The notes below the pieces were generated by a model. The model did no database searches, was not told the origin of the DNA, and saw only the letters and a list, made by a program, of their open reading frames with translations. A DNA stretch of 64,000 bases from GWE2-42-39 sp963668595. Its GTDB lineage: Bacteria; Bacteroidota; Bacteroidia; Bacteroidales; Prolixibacteraceae. Positions 54,273-63,200 of this stretch are shown one piece after another (the stretch's first letter is position 1; each line of letters starts with the position of its first letter). The position numbers and the translations under genes were made by a program. The stretch spans positions 3,782,001 through 3,846,000 of the forward strand of contig OY764876.1 in the NCBI GenBank assembly GCA_963668595.1. The letters are read 5' to 3'.

Positions 54273-57200
54273 ATGCGCGCGACTGTGAACAACATAAAAT
54301 CGATTAAGGAGAATTTCCCTTTTAAGAGTTTTCGGTATATTTTTACGCTACTTTATTCTTCAATGAAGTATTGGGCGATAATGTTGTCGTTGTTGATTTC
54401 AGCAACAGTGGGATATGCCCAGTATTGTGCTTCTTCCGGCAACACAAGTTACCAGACCAGTATAACTTTAGTTTCTCTGGGTTCTATAAACAATGTTACA
54501 GCAAAACCAGCAGGATACAATGATTACACCGCTCAATCAACCAATTTAGTGCGGGGTAGTACGTATAGTTTGTCCGTGAAAGTTAATACGGATGGGAATT
54601 ACAGGGTATATGCTACTGCATGGATTGACTGGAATGGTGATTCTGATTTTAATGATTCGGGGGAATCGTATGATCTTGGGAATGCAAAAAATACTACAAA
54701 TGGGGCAACTAGTTCTAGTCCTCTGAGTATTACAGTTCCTGCTAATGCAGTAATAGGAACGACTCGGATGAGGGTGTCTGCTAAATATCAAAGTGCTGCA
54801 GGGGTATGTGATACTGGATTTGATGGAGAAGTTGAGGATTACTCGTTGTATGTTTGCGACCTGCCTACAACTCCTGCTGCAATTACTGGTTCATCAAGTA
54901 TTTGTCCGTCAACTAGTGCAACATTTGGGACTTCATCAATAGGAGCGACATCTTATACTTGGACGGTTCCTAGTGGGTGGGCAATAACTGCAGGGCAGGG
55001 AACGTCTTCTATTACAGCAACATCTGCCAGTAGTGCAGGGACAGGGAATATTAGTGTTATTGCGAATAATAGTTGTGGGAGCAGTAGCGCAACTTCTCTA
55101 TCTGTAACGGTGAATGCTCCTCCAGCGAATCCTGGAAATCCAACATCCAACAGTCCTCAGTGTGTTGAAACCGGAGTGACTCTAACCCGATCAGGAACTC
55201 CTCCTGCGGGAGTAACTTGGTATTGGCAGACTAGTGCTAGCGGAACCAGTACAACTAACTCATCTTCCACCTATACCGTATATACAGCAGGAACTTATTA
55301 TTTACGCGCAAGAAATAATACAACGCAATGTTGGAGTACAGGAGCGGGGAGTGCAACAATATCAATAATTCCTCCCTCTGTAGGAGGCTCTATTGCGGGT
55401 GCAACAGATATCTGTCTTTATTCAAGTACCGGAACTCTTACATTGACTGGATATACGGGTAGCGTTATTCGATGGGAAAAGAATCAGTATGGTGCTGGTT
55501 GGACAGCTGTAAGTAATACAACCAATACGCTTTCTGATACTCCTGGTTATACGGGGAGTGTAAATACCGTGCAATATAGGGCGGTTGTGTCAAACGGTGG
55601 ATGTACCAATGCTTATTCGTCGGTTCATACTGTGACTGTTTATCCTGCATCAGTAGGGGGGTGGATGAGTACTGACAATTATAATTCTGTTTGTTTAAAC
55701 TCATCTATTGGAACACTAACAGTAAATGGAATTACCGGAAATGTTGTTCGCTGGGAAAAACAACTCAACGGAGGGGCTTGGACATCAATTAACAATACTT
55801 CGACAACTTATACCGAATCTCCATCAACTGCTGGGACATGGACTTATCGGGTGGCAGTAAAGAATGGACCCTGTAGCGAAGTTTACTCCGGAACGATACA
55901 GAAAACAGTTCTCTCGGTGGCTACAATTACTTTGGGGAGTGTCAGTTCAATTTGTCAGGGAACATCAGCTGTGTCGCTTCCATATTCTGCAACAACAGGA
56001 AGTCCTGATTCATATAATCTTATGTTTGATGCAGCAGCTATTGCAGCCGGCTTCGGAAATGTTACGAACAACAGCCTGCCTGCAAGCCCAATTTCAATCA
56101 ATGTTCCCTGGAATGTTGCTGCGGGAACCTATAACGGAACAATCAGTGTTGGTTCGTCCAATTGTTTTGGAGCGAGTTATCCTTTCACTATTACAGTGAA
56201 TCCAACTCCTGCTTTGTCTGGAGCGACTCAAGCTTCTGCTGTTTGTTCTGGAAGTGGGGCAGTTATTAATCTTACCGGTTTACTTCCGAGTTCTACCTCA
56301 ACAATCGATTATAAAATTAACAACGTTGCACAAACTCCGATTACAGGTATTGTTGCCAATGCCTCAGGAAATGCAAGTTTTACCAGTTCAGCATTATCTG
56401 CTGCAAATAATGGACAAATATTACAGGTAACAGGTGTTACTGTGACAAGTGCAACGCCTAATTGTACAAAAACATTTTCGCAGAATGTAACATTAGCGGT
56501 AACATCACCTTCTGTTGGAGGCAGTGTCTCTTCAGCACAAACAATTTGTTCCGGTTCTTCTCCTGCAAGTTTAACCTTGAGCGGGCAAACTGGAAATGTG
56601 GTGAAATGGCAGAAAGCTTCGAACAGCGGATTTACTTCGCCAACAGATATAGTGGGAACATCAACAACTTTAACCGGAACAACAATTGGAGCATTAACCG
56701 CAAACACTTACTTCCGGGCTGTAGTACAAAATGGAACATGTAGTGTTGCATATTCTACTCCTGTATTAATTACTGTCAATCCGGCAATTTCAAATAATAC
56801 GATAAGTAGTGCTCAGTCGATATGTGCAGGAACAACTCCTTCTGCCTTAACAGGAAGTGTCCCTTCCGGAGGCAACGGCACATACACGTATTTATGGGAG
56901 AGCAGCATTACTAGCGCAGTTGCTGGCTTTTCGGCCGCAAGCGGAACCAATAATGCTCAAAATTATACTCCGGGAACTTTAAGTCAGACTACCTGGTATC
57001 GAAGAACTGTCAGCTCAGGAACTTGTAGCAGTAATGTTTCAACAGCAATTCAGATAACTGTTAATCCTTTGCCAGGTGCTGCGGGCACAATAAGTGGAAG
57101 TTCTTCGGTTAGTCCCGGGCAAACAGGAGTTGCTTATTCTGTTGCAGCAATAAGCAATGCAACTAGTTATTCCTGGACATATTCAGGAACAGGAGCAACC

Positions 57201-60200
57201 ATTTCGGGAACGACCAACAGCATAACAATTAATTTCTCGGCCGGAGCAACTTCTGGGAATTTAACTGTTCGGGGAGTCAATTCATGTGGAAATGGAACAG
57301 TTTCTGCAAATTTTGCTATCTCGATGACTGGCTCATTAAGCATTTCGGCCTTGCCAACAAGCATCGCTTGCGTGGGGCAGAATGATGGAACGATAACGAT
57401 TTCAGGAAGTGGCGGACAATCCCCTTATCAATATAAACTGAACTCAGGCACTTATCAGGCCTCAGGAAGTTTCACCGGATTTGCCGCCGGAACTTATACG
57501 GCATGGGTGAAAGATAATGTCGGTGTTGAGGTTTCAACATCTGTAACAATTACCACTCCCTCGAGTACTGATAGCCAGACTTTGGCTGGAACGGATTCGT
57601 GGATCGGGCATGTTTACAAACGACTTGATGCAGTGGCTCAACCTCCAAGTGATGTCAATGCATTTAGTCAATATGTAGGAAATACTACTGAACCCGAAAC
57701 TTTTAATGAAAATTTTGGCTCGGGCTGTTTTTCTGTTTACTCTTCTGGTTCTCCATTTTGTACGGTATATCCTGAGTATTTTGCAGTTCGATACAGAATG
57801 AACTCTACAAAATCAGGTATTTATGTTGCCAACATGGGAAGTGATGATGGAGTCCGGCTTACCGTTGATGGCACAAAAGTATATGACAACTGGGTGCAAC
57901 GAGGTTATGTTGTCGATCAGCAAATTCTTTTTGAATTGACAGGAAGCAGCAATTTATTGTTGGAGTTTTTTGAAAGTGCAGGAGGCAATCAGGTTTCATT
58001 TGAAAGTTTTAACAAAGTATCCAATACACTTTCCGGAGGAACAAGTCAGACTGTTTGTGAAGGTGGCGAAGCTGATGAAATTACAGCAAATAATGCTGCA
58101 ACAGATTCTCCTCTTTCAGGTTCTGCAACATTTACAGTTACTTATCAATGGCAGGAGGCAAGTGCTTCAAACGGCCCCTGGTCAGACATCTCAGGCGCTA
58201 CTTCTCAAAATTATACTCCAACAGTTGGTTCTGCTGGGACTTACTATTTCAGAAGAAAACTAACCGTTTCAAGAACGAATCCGGGAAGTATTGCTGTAAG
58301 TGCATCTGATTTTTCAAGTGTTGCAACAGTAACGGTAAGTCCACTTCCATCAGCGGCAGGGACGATTACCGGAACGGCATCGGTTGTTGCCCCACAAAAC
58401 GGTGTTGCTTATTCTGTTCCGGCCATTGCCAATGCAACCAGTTATGTATGGGAATATACAGGAACCGGAGCTACAATTAATGGAACAGGAAATTCAGTAA
58501 CAGTTAATTTTGCATCAAATGCAACTTCAGGCAATTTGCGGGTGAGTGGATCAAACTCTTGCGGGGAAGGGACAATCTCTTCGAATTATGCAATTACCGT
58601 TGTTCCAACCGTTTCATTTACCACTGCTACGCAAAGTAGTGCTGGTGAGGGTGGAACGATGACCGTTACTGTTCAGTTATCGAAAACTACCAATCAACCA
58701 GTGACAGTTCCATTTACATTGAGTGGGACGGCAGCTGGCGGAGGTTCGGACTATTCGATTACTTCAAGCCCGGTAACTATTTCGGCAGGGAATACGACCG
58801 CAACTATAACCATAACAATCGTTTCTGATTTTCTGGTAGAGGGGAATGAAACGGTTATTCTTACTATGGGAACTCCGACGAATGCCGTTGTTGGTTCGAC
58901 TACAGAGCATACAGCTACGATTACCGACGATGATTCATATACAGGAGGTTCAATTCAGGTAAACCGGCAATCGCCGCAAGATTCGTATAATGCGAATCAA
59001 CTGGTACAAAATGTACTGGTACAAGGATGTTTAACAGCAAGTAATGTCACATTTGTGGGGAATAGTGCACAGATTGGGTATTTTACGAGTGGCTCTTCTT
59101 CTTTCCCGATATCAGAAGGGATTATTCTTTCAACCGGAAATGTTCAGGATGCCGAAGGTCCAAACTATGATTATAATACCACTACTGAGTTCTTTGGAGC
59201 GGGTGATTCTGATATTAATACAATTACAGGAGGAACATCTAACGATGCGGCAGTGCTAGAGTTTGACTTTGTTCCTGCAGGAAATACCATTGAATTCAAT
59301 TATATTTTTGCATCAGAAGAATATGCCGAATATGTGGGGCAACAATACAATGATGCATTTGCATTTCTGTTAAGCGGTCCGGGTATCTCTGGTACCAAAA
59401 ATATTGCATTGATACCAGGAACTTCGACTCCTGTGTCGATTAATACCGTGCATGGGCAAGGCTCCACCCTTATTACATCGAGATATCCAGATGCACTTAA
59501 GGCTCTAATGGCTTATCCTGCGAATTATGGACACCCATACACTGGTGGAACTTCTGGACCTTGGACAATCAGCCCGACGAACAATAGCGCACAACCTCCT
59601 CTTAACAGCGCTTATTATGTAGATAATGGTCACTTTACCAGCCGAACCAATGGCGCATTAACATGGGCTAATGGGAATGGCGGAACCGAAATGGAATTTG
59701 ACGGAAGAACGACACTATTAACTGCGTCGCATGCAGTTACCCCTTGTCAGACTTATCACATTAAAATTGTTGTAGCTGACGTAGCTGACGGAAAATGGGA
59801 CTCAGGCGTATTTTTGGAAGGTCGTAGTTTTAGTTCGAATGAAGTGCGGATTTCCAGTCAAATTGAAGGAATATCGGGAGATGCCAGTGATATGTATGAA
59901 GGTTGCGATGGCAGTTATATCCGTTTTCAACGTGCTGCTGGGGCAAGTAATACGCAGTCACTTACTTTCCCGATTGTTCTTGCCGGTACGGCAACCAACG
60001 GAGTTGATTTCGTTTATACAAATTCTTCCGGTACAATTATTGGTGATGGAACGTTCCCAACTTCCGCAACAATACCTGTCGGTGTAAACTATGTGGACTA
60101 TTATTATAAAGCGCAGTCTGATGGTTCGATCGAAGGAAATGAAACTGTAATTTTCAGGGTAAACAACAGTTGTCCGTGTGATGCAGTGCCTACTTATTTT

Positions 60201-63200
60201 GAAAAAACGGTAACTATTATCGATGTTCCTCAGATCGTAACTTCAACAACCGAAGTTATTCAGTGTCAGGCAGCCGGAAATCCGGTGGCAACCATCACTG
60301 TAAATATGGAGAATGGACTGAATGCAGAAGATTATTTATTCAGCATTGATGGTGGGGCTTTTCAACAGAGTAATGTATTTACAATTACCAGTGCGCTTGC
60401 TGATGGATCGGATATTATTGGAACAAGTCACTATGTTACAGTGAGTGATGAATATTCGTGTAACTCAGTGACGGAGTACAATATAATCATCCCGAATATT
60501 GAAGCGTTTGATGCAAGTGCTGGTTCGGATATTTCGATGTGTGAAGGTCAATCAGGCATTCAACTGAATGCTTCAGGTGGATTGTATTATACCTGGACAT
60601 CAACTCCGGCTTCTGGAGTGAATTATTTATCGAGTACAACTATTTCAAATCCAACAGTAAGCGGAAGTATTCCTGCCGGAACTTATACATTCACGGTAAC
60701 AGCACAGGATCAACCGGGTGCATCTCCTGCATGTCAGGGAAGCGATCAAATGGTGCTGACGGTTAATCAAAGACCAAGTGTGACAGCTACTGCCGCCAGT
60801 TATGCGGTTTGTAATGCAACTGCGGTACAATTAAATGCCAGTGTTTCGAATGCGGGAAGTTCTCCTTCTTATGTTTGGAACCCATCAGTGAACCTGAATA
60901 ATGCAAATATTGCCAATCCTGTATTTACACCTTCTGTAAATACGTATGTTGCACAGTCGTTTTCAGTAATTGTTACCGGAGATAATGGTTGTAGTACTAC
61001 AGCGAGTACTCCTGTTGCCGAGATCTTTCCATCGCCGGTAATTACTACCGGAACAATTGTTGGTGCAACTTGTGGTGGAAGTAATGGATCAGCAACAGTT
61101 TCTGCCAGTTCGCCGGGAACCAGTCCTGCACCGTTATTTTCGTATTCATGGAATACGTCTCCGGTACAAACAACAGCCACTGCCTCAAACCTGGCTGCAG
61201 GAACTTACACCGTTACTGTAACTGATGTTACACACGGATGTGTCAGTACAAAACAAATTACAGTTGGAACGGCATCGGATACGACTCCTCCAACTGCTGT
61301 TTGCCAAGATATTTCAGTTACCCTTGATGGAACGGGCAATGCAACAATAACTCCTGAAGATATTGATGACGGTTCAATAGATAATTGTACACCTTCAGGT
61401 AGTCTGGTTTTCTCGCTGAGTAAATCGTCGTTTAATTCAACAGATGTTGGAACCAATACTGTTACTCTTACTGTTACTGATGCTGCTGGAAATTCAAGTA
61501 CTTGTAATGCTACAGTTACAGTTAGCTTTCCCTCGGATTGTAATATTGAAGGATCGCGAACAATATACCGGGAACAATTTGACGCGGGATCAGTTAACGG
61601 AGGATATACCATTTCCGGAGGCAACTATTTCGATAATGGTACATATATGAGAGTAACTCAGAATACCTCTTCTTCGAATTATTTCTTATCCAGAGCAATT
61701 GATATTCGAAGCTGGACCAACCTGATTATTTCTGTAGATGCTATAGCTACTTCAGGGAATCTGGAGAATACAGATAATTTAAGAGCATATTATTCTTATG
61801 ATAATAACTCTTTTACATCTTTTTCCAATAATCCAATAATCCAAAATGATAATAACGGGACTACTTGTACAAGTATCGCCAATGGAACAACTTTATATAT
61901 TAAGATTATAGTTCTGAATAATTCAACGAATGAACGTCGCGATTTTGATGATGTACATTTGACCGGGGATCCGGCAACAAATGCCACTGCTGTAATCACA
62001 AATGTTACTTGTATTGGAGGAACGAATGGTGCAATCAATGTTACCATAACCGGAGGTGTTGGCCCATATACGTATGCCTGGACAACTTCCAATGGAAGTG
62101 GGTTAAGTGCTTCGGCTGAAGATCAAACAGGCTTGTCGGCAGGAACATATAATTTGGTGGTAACCGATGCCAATGGTGTTTCCAGCGATGCATTCCAGTT
62201 TGTGGTAACTCAACCAGCTTCGGAACCAGCCATTCAGCAACTGGCAGTGAGCGATGCAAGTACTTGCTATCCGGCAGGAAGCAATGTCTCTTTTGTTATC
62301 AGCAATTCGCAAAGTGGAGTTCATTATGAATTACAAACTACAGGTGGAGCTTCGTTGAGTCCTGCTGTTACTGCAACAGGAACAGGAAGTAATCTGAACC
62401 TGACCATTGCTCAGGCAAACATTCCTTCATCGACGACTACTTATAAAGTTGTTGCAACTTCTGCTTCGGGTTGTTCTTCTGCTGAATTAACCGATCGACC
62501 AGTTTTAACTGTAACCAATACTTCTGCTCCAACAGGGGCTGCAACTCAAACTTTCTGTAGTTCAACAAGTCCTCGATTGAGTGATGTGGCTGTTACCGGA
62601 AGTAATATTATTTGGTACAATGCTGCCAGTGGAGGCAGTGTTTTACCGGGAACTTCCTTATTGGTGAATGGGCAAACATATTATGCAAGTCAGACCCAAA
62701 ATGGATGTGAATCGCAAAATCGGTTGGCAGTTACTGTAACGGTGACACTGACTCCGACAATCAGTACTGTAACGCACGGAACCGTTTGTGGTTCTGGGAT
62801 ATCAACAATTCATGCAACGGCCAGTGCTGGAACAATTAACTGGTACAGCGATCAGGTGGGAGGAATGTTATTAGGTACAGGAACTAATTTTACAACTCCA
62901 ACACTAAGTACTCCGGGTAAGGTTTCGTATTGGGTAGCTGCTACAAGTAACGGATGTACTACTACTACCCGTTCCGAAGTTTATGTAAATGTATATGCCT
63001 TGCCAACAATAACACTGGGAGCTAATCCTTCGGTATGTAAAGGTACAACCAGTGCTTCAGTTTCGTACAGTGCCACCGGAAATGGAGCAAGTCAATACAG
63101 CATTAATTTTGATGCAACAGCAGAAAGTGCTGGATTTATAGATGTTGCTTTTACAAATATTCCGGCCAGTCCGATTACAATTACAGTTCCGGCCGAAGCT

